From positions 1 to 64,000 of the forward strand of contig JAMPAF010000005.1 of the NCBI GenBank assembly GCA_023667345.1: DNA of 64,000 nucleotides, read 5' to 3'. Positions 26,997-35,599 of this stretch are shown here, one piece after another. Numbering within the stretch: position 1 is the stretch's first letter; every line of letters starts with the position of its first letter. The stretch is from Clostridiales bacterium (GTDB lineage Bacteria > Bacillota > Clostridia > Christensenellales > Borkfalkiaceae). The notes beneath the pieces are model-generated. The model ran no database searches and was not told the origin of the DNA. It was given only the letters and a program-made list of their open reading frames with translations. A program made the position numbers and the translations under genes.

Positions 26997-28769
26997 CTAT
27001 TCCACCGTGACCGACTTTGCCAAATTCCGCGGCTTGTCGGGGTCGCGCCCCAAAATCACCGCCGCCTTGTAAGCCACAAGCTGCAACGCCACCGCCGACA
27101 AAAACGGCGATAAATGCGCCTCGACCTCGGGTATTTTCCACACCGCCGCGTCCCCTTTTAGCTTTTCGGCAACCCCGTCCAGAGAGGTTATAACCGCAAG
27201 CTTGCCTTTGCGCGACGCTATTTGGCTTGCCGCGTTTTCGCACTTTTCCGCCAAATTTTCGTCGCAGATTACAAGCACGCTGAGCGTATTTTCGTCGATT
27301 AGCGCGAGGGTGCCGTGTTTGAGCTCGCCCGCGGGATAGCCGTCGCTGAATATGTACGAAATCTCTTTCAGCTTTAACGAAGCTTCCACCGCCACGGCGT
27401 AGTCCGCCCCGCGCCCCAAAAAGAATACCACCGAACTCTCTGCGCACAGCTTAGCGATTTTGTCCGCGCTTTCGCTTGCACCAAACAATTCCGCGACCTT
27501 GCCGCACATCGAAAGCAGTTCACTACGCGCCGTGAACACGTCGGCAGTCAGCCTCGATATAAGGTACAGTGCGGCAAGCTGACCCGTGTAGCTTTTGGTT
27601 GCCGCCACGCACACCTCCGCGCCCGCGCAGACGGGAACGACGGTATGCGCAACGCGGGTTATTGCCGAATAGCCGCAGTTCGTAATCGCAACCACGCGCG
27701 CGCCCGCCGCCTTTAAAGCGGAAACCGCCTCGACCGTATCCGCCGTTTCGCCGCTCTGACTTATAGCCAAAACGAGCGTAGACCCCGTAATATGCGGCAA
27801 CGAATAGCGCAACTCGCTTGCAATTTCCGTCTGGCAGTACACCCCGCACTTGTCGGAAAAGAACCGCTTTGCAACCAGCCCCGCATTGTACGCCGTGCCG
27901 CACCCCGTCAAGATTATGCGGTCGGCGTTCCGCACGTAATCGGTCAGCCGTTTTACGTCGACGTTGCGGAAAAACGCGTCGCACGTGGCTTGCACCGTCT
28001 GCTCGGTTTCGTGTATTTCTTTGAGCATATAATGGGGGTAACCGCCCCTTCCGCAGTTGAATTGCCCCGCGAATATGGGGCGACGAACGCGGTTTACGGT
28101 CTGCAAACCGCCGCCGAAAAAGCGCGCCGACTGCGCCGTTAAAAGCGCGATATCGCCGTCCTCGGGCACGCACACCGAGCTCACCCAAGAGGGCAGCGCG
28201 GGTATGTCGCTGCACAGCGCAACGCCCCTTTCGCCGAACCCGACGACGACGGGGCTTTTATATTTTACGGCGACAAGCCCGTCGAAATCCTCGCACAGAA
28301 TTCCAAGCGCGAACGACCCTTTCAGCCGCCCGACCGTAGCCGCAACCGCCGCAAGCAAATCGCCTTTATAGCAGGCGTCGAGCATACGCACGATTACCTC
28401 GCTGTCCGTGTCCGAAACGAATTGCGCGCCCTTTGCGGCAAGCTCCTCTTTGAGCTCGCGGAAATTTTCGATAATGCCGTTGTGCACGACCGAAAATTTG
28501 CCCGCGACGTGCGGGTGCGCGTTTTTATCCGTCGGCTCGCCGTGAGTCGCCCAGCGGGTGTGCCCCACCGCCGCGCTTCCGTAAAGCTTTGCCGCGCCAT
28601 CTTTGAGGTTGCCAACCCTGCCGCCCCGCTTGAGCGTAACCGTGCCGCAATCCGTTTTGACCGACAGCCCCGCCGAGTCGTACCCGCGGTATTCCAGCCG
28701 CTCCAACCCCTCGTAAACCTCCGCCGCCGCATTGCCCCGCCGCAACGTTACGCCGATAATTCCGCACAT
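26997..28769 (-). CDS. glmS: Glutamine--fructose-6-phosphate aminotransferase
   Basis: 590 aa. GlmS converts fructose-6-phosphate and glutamine to glucosamine-6-phosphate, the first step toward UDP-GlcNAc for peptidoglycan. The class II glutaminase domain begins MCGIIGV with Cys2 as nucleophile and has RGYDSAG and HTRWATHG. Two SIS sugar-isomerase domains follow (ILTGCGTAYNAG, AISQSGETADT), and the protein ends in the canonical NLAKSVTVE. Length is slightly below the usual 600 or so. It starts 2 nt after glmM, so the two steps of amino-sugar synthesis are co-expressed. No glmS ribozyme-like leader is possible here because glmM lies directly upstream. Confidence 0.97.
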   Translation of the reverse strand: MCGIIGVTLRRGNAAAEVYEGLERLEYRGYDSAGLSVKTDCGTVTLKRGGRVGNLKDGAAKLYGSAAVGHTRWATHGEPTDKNAHPHVAGKFSVVHNGIIENFRELKEELAAKGAQFVSDTDSEVIVRMLDACYKGDLLAAVAATVGRLKGSFALGILCEDFDGLVAVKYKSPVVVGFGERGVALCSDIPALPSWVSSVCVPEDGDIALLTAQSARFFGGGLQTVNRVRRPIFAGQFNCGRGGYPHYMLKEIHETEQTVQATCDAFFRNVDVKRLTDYVRNADRIILTGCGTAYNAGLVAKRFFSDKCGVYCQTEIASELRYSLPHITGSTLVLAISQSGETADTVEAVSALKAAGARVVAITNCGYSAITRVAHTVVPVCAGAEVCVAATKSYTGQLAALYLISRLTADVFTARSELLSMCGKVAELFGASESADKIAKLCAESSVVFFLGRGADYAVAVEASLKLKEISYIFSDGYPAGELKHGTLALIDENTLSVLVICDENLAEKCENAASQIASRKGKLAVITSLDGVAEKLKGDAAVWKIPEVEAHLSPFLSAVALQLVAYKAAVILGRDPDKPRNLAKSVTVE

Positions 28770-28771
28770 AT

Positions 28772-30136
28772 TTACGCCTCCCCCTCGCTCATTTTCAGCG
28801 CGCGCTCAATCTCGCGACACACCTCGTCGCACTCGTCCGCCGTCGCGCTTTCCACCGTCACCCGCACCAAATCCTCCGTGCCCGACGGGCGCACAAGCAA
28901 CCTGCCCCTGCCTTTAAGCCGCCTTTCTGCCCCCGCAACCGCCGCCGCGACAGCGGGCGAGGCAACCGCCGCCGACTTGTTTTTCACACTTACGTTGACG
29001 GTGAGTTGCGGCTTCTTTTTAAACCCGCGCACCAGCCCCGAAAGGCTCGTGCCCCGCTCGTTCATAGCCTCCATAATCATAATCGCCGTCACCAGCCCGT
29101 CGCCCGTGTTCTCCAACTTTCCGTAAATTATGTGACCGGACTGTTCGCCGCCGAGCACCGCCCCGCTCTCGTTCATTTTGCGGTACACGTAGCTGTCGCC
29201 CACGGCGCACTCCTCGATTGCGATTCCCTCGGCGGCAAGCCCCTCGCGCAAACCGCCGTTGCTCATAACCGTAGCCACAATGCGGTCGCCGAGCAGCTCG
29301 CCCTTATCCTTTAAAAACCTTGCCGAGGCGTACAGAATGCCGTCGCCGTCAATTATTTTTCCGCGCTCGTCCACGCATATACAGCGGTCGGCGTCGCCGT
29401 CGAAAGCAAACCCCACGTCCAAAGCGTTGTCCTTTACAAGCCGCGAAAGAACCTGCGGACGGGTCGCGCCGCATCCCTCGTTCACGTTCAGACCGTTGGG
29501 CTCGCCCCCTATTTCGTACACGCTCGCGCCAAGCGCGTCAAACACGCTTCGGGCAATTTTATAACTCGACCCGTTCGCGCAGTCCAGCCCCACTTTAAGC
29601 CCCTTGTACGAGCACGTAGAGAGCGAAATTAGGTGCCCAGTGTAGCGGTTTCTGCCCGCGACGAAATCGACCGTTTTGCCTATCTTTTCGCCGCGCGCAA
29701 AGGGTATGGAAAAGGGCTCGCCGCCGATAAAAAGTCTGCCGTCGATATAGTCCTCGATAAGATTTAACACGCCGCGTTCCATCTTCTCCCCGCGCGAGTT
29801 CACAAGCTTAATGCCGTTGTCGAGATAGGTGTTGTGGCTTGCGGAAATCATAACGCCGCAGTCGAACCCCTCCGCGCGGGTCACGAACGAAACGGACGGC
29901 GTCGTCGTCACGTGCAGTATGTACGCGTCTCCCCCCGAGGCGGTTATGCCCGCGGCTATGGCGTATTCCAAGGTATACGACGAAAGGCGGGTATCCTTGC
30001 CGATAACCACGCGGCAACGCCCGCCCTTCGCGGTGTAGTACCAGCCCAAAAATCTGCCTATTTTAAACGCCTGTTCCGAGTTAATAGTGTCGCCCGCGCA
30101 CCCGCGGAAACCGTCCGTCCCGAAGTATCTTGCCAT
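28772..30136 (-). CDS. glmM: Phosphoglucosamine mutase
   Basis: 454 aa. GlmM converts glucosamine-6-phosphate to glucosamine-1-phosphate. The canonical N-terminus MARYFGTDGFRG fixes the start at 30136 (a start 21 nt upstream is possible). The phosphoserine loop ISASHN lies at 97-102, with S100 as the catalytic serine. The metal loop DGDADR follows, and the sugar-binding GEQSGH and phosphate-binding RPSGTEDLVRV motifs are present. First gene of glmM-glmS. Confidence 0.97.
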   Translation of the reverse strand: MARYFGTDGFRGCAGDTINSEQAFKIGRFLGWYYTAKGGRCRVVIGKDTRLSSYTLEYAIAAGITASGGDAYILHVTTTPSVSFVTRAEGFDCGVMISASHNTYLDNGIKLVNSRGEKMERGVLNLIEDYIDGRLFIGGEPFSIPFARGEKIGKTVDFVAGRNRYTGHLISLSTCSYKGLKVGLDCANGSSYKIARSVFDALGASVYEIGGEPNGLNVNEGCGATRPQVLSRLVKDNALDVGFAFDGDADRCICVDERGKIIDGDGILYASARFLKDKGELLGDRIVATVMSNGGLREGLAAEGIAIEECAVGDSYVYRKMNESGAVLGGEQSGHIIYGKLENTGDGLVTAIMIMEAMNERGTSLSGLVRGFKKKPQLTVNVSVKNKSAAVASPAVAAAVAGAERRLKGRGRLLVRPSGTEDLVRVTVESATADECDEVCREIERALKMSEGEA

Positions 30137-30248
30137 CAAATTCCCATCACCCCGCATATGTATTCACCCCATAATATGCCGCAGCGAACGGGTTTGGTGA
30201 AAATGTATATGCCGCAATACGCATATTATAAAAACCTACCGCAATATG

Positions 30249-30480
30249 ACCTTCCCCTTAGGGGGAAGGTGGCATTTTCGAAGAATGAGAAAATGTCGAA
30301 TGAGGGGTTGGCTCTTTTAAACCTACTAACCCCTCATCCGTCCCAACCTTACGGTTGCGACACCTTCCCCCTAAGGGGAAGGTTAAAACTGCGGTTTTTA
30401 AATAGCTTTCACCCTACCCGTGCCTTCCCCCATAGTAAGGGGGGAAGGTGGCTGCGTAGCAGACGGATGAGGGGTGTGCA
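30249..30480. repeat. CCTTCCCC/GGGGAAGG palindromic modules
   Basis: Three hairpin-forming cores of the type CCTTCCCCTTAGGGGGAAGG. Related modules, often joined to CCCTCATCCGTC, occur near 34347-34470, 37861-38030, 44606-44710 and 54961-55075, always between genes. Confidence 0.7.
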
Positions 30481-30550
30481 AAACCGACCTTTTTATAATG
30501 CGGTCAAAAATTATATCCCTCTATCCCCCAAACCTTGCGGTTTGGGTACT

Positions 30551-30680
30551 TTTCTCACACGCCGCAAGGAAAACGGCGTGTTCGGGCACCGCAAACGCGG
30601 GACATATGCGTTTGCTCATCTCGCAACGCCAAAACAGCACAAGCCGAGTGCTGTTTTGAGATATGCGTTGCTCGTCCCTT
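30551..30680. repeat. Left copy of inverted repeat bracketing the large surface gene
   Basis: Internal hairpins ACACGCCG/CGGCGTGT and AAAACAGCAC/GTGCTGTTTT, ending TGCGTTGCTCGTCCCTT. The reverse complement recurs at 34220-34347. Confidence 0.65.
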
Positions 30681-30749
30681 AAACGCAAGGGGGAAAGCAA
30701 GTCTAAGGTGTATTTTTTGCTTCGCACCCAAAAAACCGCAACAAAAAAA

Positions 30750-30773
30750 GAGCCTTGGCGTATGCCAAAGCTC
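30750..30773 (-). terminator. Intrinsic terminator of the large surface-protein gene
   Basis: On the minus strand GAGCTTTGGC and GCCAAGGCTC pair with one mismatch around a 4-nt loop, followed by TTTTTTTGT. It lies 20 bp after the stop codon. Confidence 0.85.
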
Positions 30774-30793
30774 TTTTGAGTTTTTAGTTAATA

Positions 30794-33700
30794 TCAAAGT
30801 TCTTCAATCAGTACGGCTACTATGCCTAATCTCGAACCCGACGCGGTAATTGTTACCGACCCGTCCGCCAACAATTCAGCCTCAACAATTACGACCGTGT
30901 TGTTGTTTTTATTAAAGTTTCCGCCTTCCGTCACTCCGTCAACCTTTGTAGTAGCCGTAGAACCCGTTGAAGCCGTTGCCGAAACCTCCTTTGATTGTAC
31001 ATTACCGCTTGAATCGCAAGGCAACGCATATACCGTAACCTTAACGTGTTTTGAAGAGGTAATAACCATACCTTGATTATTTGTATTCCTATAATATATA
31101 TTTGTCCAAGAAACGGCATCATCGCCCGTTCCAAAGCTGCCTGTCAACGATTTACTTACAATCTCTTTGTTATCAGAGGTCGTCACGGTCAAGCAACCAT
31201 GCGATATTTTATTGTCCGTAATCGTCTCGGATGATAATATCCACTTTTCCGACTCGCCGCTTTGCGTTCCCGCACTGACATTAACCGTAACCTCTTTTTC
31301 AATGGTCTGCGTGCCGTTCGTCGCCGTTACCGTTATCGTCGTCGTGCCCTGCGCTACCGCCGTTACATTGCCGTTTTCGTCAACCCGCGCAACGCCCTCG
31401 TCGTTAGACCTGTAACTGAAAGTAGTGCCGTCTAAATTAGCCGAAACGGTTATCTTCTGCGCCGAGCCGCCCACCGTCAGATTAACAGGCGTGCCCACCG
31501 TCAGCGTAAGCGTATCTGGCGTAGGGTCGGGCGTAGGGGTAACCGTGCCGCCGCCACCGCCGCTCGAAGCCGTGCCGCTGCCGCCCTTGACGGTCGGGCA
31601 TACATAGGTTGCAAATGTAGCGCGGATATCGCAGCTTTCCGCGGCGCTCGGAACGGGGTCGGACTTAGCAATGCAAAGCGTTTTGCCGCTGTGCGATACG
31701 TGGTTGCCCGTAGCCGCCGAATCGTCGCCGTTCAGCCTTATAAACACAAGCTTGAACAGGGTGGTTATATTTTCGAAATACACGCTCGTTTTCGAAGCCT
31801 CGTAATTGGCTTCGACGCCGCTCGTTTTAACGATAAAGTCGCCGACCTTGATTTTTGCGTCCGCCGCGTCCTGCGACGGGTCGCCCTGCTTTATCTCTAC
31901 GCCCGTATAGATAAAGTCAACCGCCGAAACGGCTTTCGTTCTGTCGATAGCGCTCGTATCCTCCGCCGCGCTCGCACCGAGGTCAAGGTACACAAAATAT
32001 GCGCCGTTATAATTTGTAGTAGAGGACGAGTCTTCGTCGGGGTCTGTAGGAACATTATTGTCAACCATAATGGAATATTCGACATTTCCCGCCGCTATAT
32101 CCTCAGCCGTCACCTCAAACTCGTAATAGAACAGAACGTAAGGCGGCAATTGCTGTTGCATAACTTTTTCTACTGTTATATCAGCTCCGCCTTCGGTATA
32201 GAAGGGATTGCTTCTATCCGCATTTGTCCTTGTAAATTTTAAAAGACAGAACGCTTCACTGTTCTTTTGTGCAAACATTACAAACCTGATAGTTCCCACC
32301 GTCGAGGGTTTAAACCATAGACCGTTGTTCGGCAAAGCAACACCTTGCGTATATGAATAGGCTGGCACTTTTGTACCCGTCATAGGTATTGCGGTATTTT
32401 TCTCGTTCCAAGCGGTATAAATGAAGACTTCGTTTCCGTCCCCGTCAACCATTACACCGTCTTTAAGCGTATAATCGCCGTAAACATTGAAATCGTTACC
32501 GTCGGCGTCTTTAAAATACCATTCTGCCCAAGAATATTTTAATCTTCCGTCTTCCTGAATTTGAATATTATCCCCGCTTACAGACGGGATATATCTCTTC
32601 TCGTTATCGTCGTCATAATAGAAAATATACCCGTCGTCGTCAATCGATTTACCGCTCACGTCTATCCAATAGCCGTCTTCATCGGCGATATAGCCATCCC
32701 TGTTTATACCGTTGCCGTATGTTTGACCCATCCAGCTAATCTGTCCGTGATAACCCCAAGTCATCGAGTCATAAGAATCCGCATTAATAGGTGCTTTTTC
32801 ATACTGCACATAACCCGCCTGAATTCTCATTAGAGTTTGATTGGTAGTGTATAGAATGCTTTGAACGTTTTCGGGTAACGAGTCGTATTTTTCCTGCGAT
32901 ATAGGCGCAAACCCGAACCTTTCATTATACTGCGAGTTATTCCATCCGCCGTCCTGAACATAGAACCAACGGGGAATATTATTATTGTCCGGCGATATTT
33001 TGTTGCCTTTTTTGTCTAAAAGATAATAGGTTCCGTCGTCACCTCTCTGCATAAGATTATCGGTAAAGTTCATTTTTTTAGAACTTATTTTATTTTGGTT
33101 ACCCATTACATAACCGATATTGTCGCTTGATGTGATTTCTTTTGCAGTTGACCCCGTGTAAACGTATTCTTCGCCGTCATTATCAACCGTGAACGGAACT
33201 TTATAACCCAAAGCAGGTACAGGAATGTCGCTCTTCGTATCCGTTTCGGGAAGCAGTCTTGAAGGCGTAGAAGATTTTCTGTTTGCGTTTATCGCAATCA
33301 GACGGTCGGCAAGCTGGTCAACGTCAAAACTTGCGCCGAAGCTTGCGCCGCTGCCGCCGTTTGCGTCGTGTCCGCCGCCCGTGACCGCAGAATCCACGCC
33401 TTCGTCCAACGCGCCCAAAATGCTGTTGAAAGTAGAATAATTTTTAACCTCAACGTTGAGCGCGGCGCCCTCTCCTAATGCGCGAACGCCTATCGACGAG
33501 CACTTGCCCGCCACTAAGCCGACGGCAATGCCCACAACGGGCTGGGAGTCCTTGGAATACAAGGTATTTCTGTCCGTGCCCGCCACGTCTACCAAAGGAT
33601 TATCTAAAATTACGTTGGTAATTTCGCTGGTAATTTCGCCGTCACTGTACGTCATGCCGAAAAGACCGACCGCGCGCGAGAATTCGTACTCGGGCTTTTT

Positions 33701-34171
33701 ATGCGCGGGGTAGTCGTCGCCCAAAAGGTCCTTATCGGTGGTAACCACAAGGTTGGCTATGGTTTTGCCGTTGCCGTTGAAAGTGCCCCTGAAAGGATAT
33801 TCGTCGTTACCGATAGGCGGCATATACATTGTGTTGCCGTCCGACTTTGTCATAACTATATCGTTTTTAAGCTCGAAATAGTATTTGGTATCGCCGAACT
33901 TGCCCGTATTTTGCAGTGCGGCGAGGTTGTGCATATGGGTTGCGTTTGAAATAACGAAAGGACCTTTCGTCGTGCCCTCGATAAATTCGGGCGAGGTGCC
34001 GTCGCCGCTTATAGGGTCGAAATACGAGCCCGCGGACATACCGTTTATGGTAAATTCGACCTCTTTTTTGTCCAAAAACCACGCGAAAACGTAGCCGACG
34101 GTCATAAGAACCGCGACTGATAAGGCAACTATTAAACTGAGAAGTTTAAACGCTTTACCCTTCGTTTTCAT
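30794..34171 (-). CDS. Large surface protein with BIG2 domain and AWF-type N-terminal anchor
   Basis: 1125 aa. A short basic start is followed by one hydrophobic segment (about 9-31) ending VFAWFLDKKE. No clear cleavage site is visible, so it may be a signal anchor or a SipW/TasA-type signal. Residues about 60-130 resemble a GLUG-like surface repeat (NATHMHNLAALQNTGKF, GTFNGNGKTIANLVV). A long Asp/Gly/Tyr-rich region with repeated DEDGYWID-type patterns follows. A BIG2 Ig-like domain (about 915-1000) and a C-terminal strand-rich domain finish the protein. Pro/Thr-rich linker TPTPDPTPD sits before BIG2. Probably an extracellular adhesin or glycan-binding protein. The ATG at 34171 has AGAGGA upstream. 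Confidence 0.85.
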   Translation of the reverse strand: MKTKGKAFKLLSLIVALSVAVLMTVGYVFAWFLDKKEVEFTINGMSAGSYFDPISGDGTSPEFIEGTTKGPFVISNATHMHNLAALQNTGKFGDTKYYFELKNDIVMTKSDGNTMYMPPIGNDEYPFRGTFNGNGKTIANLVVTTDKDLLGDDYPAHKKPEYEFSRAVGLFGMTYSDGEITSEITNVILDNPLVDVAGTDRNTLYSKDSQPVVGIAVGLVAGKCSSIGVRALGEGAALNVEVKNYSTFNSILGALDEGVDSAVTGGGHDANGGSGASFGASFDVDQLADRLIAINANRKSSTPSRLLPETDTKSDIPVPALGYKVPFTVDNDGEEYVYTGSTAKEITSSDNIGYVMGNQNKISSKKMNFTDNLMQRGDDGTYYLLDKKGNKISPDNNNIPRWFYVQDGGWNNSQYNERFGFAPISQEKYDSLPENVQSILYTTNQTLMRIQAGYVQYEKAPINADSYDSMTWGYHGQISWMGQTYGNGINRDGYIADEDGYWIDVSGKSIDDDGYIFYYDDDNEKRYIPSVSGDNIQIQEDGRLKYSWAEWYFKDADGNDFNVYGDYTLKDGVMVDGDGNEVFIYTAWNEKNTAIPMTGTKVPAYSYTQGVALPNNGLWFKPSTVGTIRFVMFAQKNSEAFCLLKFTRTNADRSNPFYTEGGADITVEKVMQQQLPPYVLFYYEFEVTAEDIAAGNVEYSIMVDNNVPTDPDEDSSSTTNYNGAYFVYLDLGASAAEDTSAIDRTKAVSAVDFIYTGVEIKQGDPSQDAADAKIKVGDFIVKTSGVEANYEASKTSVYFENITTLFKLVFIRLNGDDSAATGNHVSHSGKTLCIAKSDPVPSAAESCDIRATFATYVCPTVKGGSGTASSGGGGGTVTPTPDPTPDTLTLTVGTPVNLTVGGSAQKITVSANLDGTTFSYRSNDEGVARVDENGNVTAVAQGTTTITVTATNGTQTIEKEVTVNVSAGTQSGESEKWILSSETITDNKISHGCLTVTTSDNKEIVSKSLTGSFGTGDDAVSWTNIYYRNTNNQGMVITSSKHVKVTVYALPCDSSGNVQSKEVSATASTGSTATTKVDGVTEGGNFNKNNNTVVIVEAELLADGSVTITASGSRLGIVAVLIEEL

Positions 34172-34530
34172 GTTATCCTCTTGATTTTTTTGTGCCCCCT
34201 CTTGCCTTCCACCTTAATAAAGGGACGAGCAACGCATTTCTCAAAACAACCACTGCTCTGGTTGTTTTGGCGTTGCGAGAGCAGTGAGCGCATACATCCC
34301 GCGCGAACGGCGACCAAACACGCCGTTTCCCTTACGGCGTGTGCGAAGGGTGGCTGCGTAGCAGACGGATGAGGGTTGTGCAATTTCGACCTTATTATAG
34401 TGCGGTACAAATTTCCTTATCCCTCATCAGTCCTTCACTACGTTTCGGACAGCTTCCCCCTTATACAAAAGGTGGAAGCCAAGAACGTGGAACAATTCCA
34501 CTATTACTTATTGCGAATTATTTATCCCTT
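34172..34530. other. Spacer between the two surface-protein genes
   Basis: Holds the right copy of the bracketing inverted repeat (34220-34347) and GGATGAGGG/GGTTGTGCAA modules (34347-34470). No gene is seen. Confidence 0.65.
34220..34347. repeat. Right copy of inverted repeat bracketing the large surface gene
   Basis: Reverse complement of the left copy at 30551-30680. Hairpins AAAACAACCA/TGGTTGTTTT and ACACGCCG/CGGCGTGT are kept although several stem bases differ from the left copy. Confidence 0.65.
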
Positions 34531-35277
34531 TTACGCTTTCGAAGTCTTGGTTTCTGCTACGTAAAAGCTCATATTGCTTGCAAATTTCATTTGCGAGTTG
34601 AGCGTGCACCCTTCGACGTTGTTCAACGCAAAGGCGTACTTTTCCTCTATCGACTGCTCGTTATAGTCGATTATCACAAAGAAAGAATAGGTTATGCTTT
34701 CGGTATCGCTGGCGGCGCCGCCGTTCAAAATAAGCTCGGTATCTTCCTTGCTGTGGCTTATCTTCTCGCCCAACGCTACGGAATTGCCGACGGTTGTTTC
34801 GGTCGTCGCGTCGGTGACGTAAAAGTCTAAAACGTCCGAAAGCTCGCAGATAAGGTCGATGCCGTCCGTGCCGTACTTTTCAACCTCGTCCCCAACCTTT
34901 TCAGAGAACGCGGCGGCAACGTCGTAGTTGTTGCCCTCAGGCTCGATAAACTTGCAATCGAACCTTAAAAGTATCGCGGTGACGTCCACGCCCAACCCGC
35001 CGTAAACGGGAAGTTCTATCGCGTCGCCCTTTGCGCTTTCGCCGCGCACCGAACCTAATTTATAGGATACCGCGCCGTTTGCGCCCGACGTTTTGTCGGT
35101 TAAATTGTAGGCGGTAATGTTGAACTCGGATATGTTAGTGCTCTTTATCATCGAGTTCAAATCGTTTGCGTCAACCTCGCCGTTGGTCGCAAACCAGGCA
35201 AGGCAAACGCCTATGCTTAAAACAACGCTGCCCGCGAGTGCCAACAACGCTTTTATGAGCCGTGCCGAAGCCTTCAT
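34531..35277 (-). CDS. Secreted or anchored protein with AWF-type N-terminus (TasA/camelysin-like?)
   Basis: 248 aa. The N-terminal hydrophobic segment (about 8-30, LIKALLALAGSVVLSIGVCLAWF) is followed by a 220-residue strand-rich domain with no TM segment. Its LAWFATNGE junction resembles the VFAWFLDKKE of the next protein, so both may be handled by the same export route. Size and layout recall TasA/camelysin-type matrix proteins with a SipW-processed signal, but sequence similarity is weak and no sipW-type peptidase gene lies in the window. The ATG has an AGGAGGT site. It has its own strong promoter at 35344-35372. Confidence 0.8.
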   Translation of the reverse strand: MKASARLIKALLALAGSVVLSIGVCLAWFATNGEVDANDLNSMIKSTNISEFNITAYNLTDKTSGANGAVSYKLGSVRGESAKGDAIELPVYGGLGVDVTAILLRFDCKFIEPEGNNYDVAAAFSEKVGDEVEKYGTDGIDLICELSDVLDFYVTDATTETTVGNSVALGEKISHSKEDTELILNGGAASDTESITYSFFVIIDYNEQSIEEKYAFALNNVEGCTLNSQMKFASNMSFYVAETKTSKA

Positions 35278-35304
35278 TTGCCTTACCTCCTATAATTATT
35301 TTAT

Positions 35305-35339
35305 TGCGTACGCACACGTGCGCGTATACGTATACACGC
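35305..35339. other. 35-nt perfectly alternating pyrimidine/purine tract in the 5' leader
   Basis: From 35305 to 35339 every base alternates Y-R without exception, built from CG, CA/TG and TA steps. It contains nested palindromes such as GTATACGTATAC. It begins about where transcription should start and ends 28 nt before the start codon of 34531-35277. Such tracts favour Z-DNA under negative supercoiling. Confidence 0.8.
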
Positions 35340-35343
35340 TACT

Positions 35344-35372
35344 ATTATAGTATGCACGGTTTTGTTTGTCAA
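35344..35372 (-). promoter_or_regulatory. Consensus SigA promoter for the small surface protein
   Basis: On the minus strand TTGACA (35372-35367), a 17-nt spacer and TATAAT (35349-35344). Transcription would start near 35337, inside the alternating tract. Confidence 0.85.
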
Positions 35373-35499
35373 GACAAGTTGAAAATTTTTTGCCGCGCCC
35401 TAAATTGCGTCCGAAATTCTTAAACCCGCGCGTTTTGTGTAATTATGCAAAAATTTATATTTTTATTCGTTTTAATGAATAAAACGGGCTCTCGTAAAG

Positions 35500-35528
35500 T
35501 TGACAAACATATAAGGATATAGTAGAAT
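35500..35528 (+). promoter_or_regulatory. SigA promoter of ilvBN
   Basis: TTGACA (35500-35505), a 17-nt spacer and TAGAAT (35523-35528). The leader to the ilvB ATG is only about 65 nt, too short for a T-box riboswitch or a typical peptide attenuator. Confidence 0.85.
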
Positions 35529-35599
35529 GTAAGGTAATAATTTAATTGCGGAATTTAATTTTTTCAACCGCAACCGCGAATTTAAAAAGGAGCTGCACT

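Larger units (their letters stand above)
30137..30793. other. Gene-free spacer of nested inverted repeats
   Basis: Contains the CCTTCCCC module and its inverted partner (30249-30272, 30361-30382), another copy ending GGATGAGGGG (30422-30473), a GGTTGTGCAA-type module (about 30474-30550), and the left copy of the inverted repeat that brackets the next gene (30551-30680). No gene is supported. Confidence 0.65.

Noticed and set aside
27523..28215. A 230-codon frame inside glmS
   Set aside because: It lies fully within a well-conserved gene in another frame and has the Arg/Gly-rich composition of a shadow.
35529..35599. T-box or attenuator leader before ilvB
   Set aside because: Only about 65 nt separate the start site and the ATG, and no T-box sequence or terminator hairpin is present.
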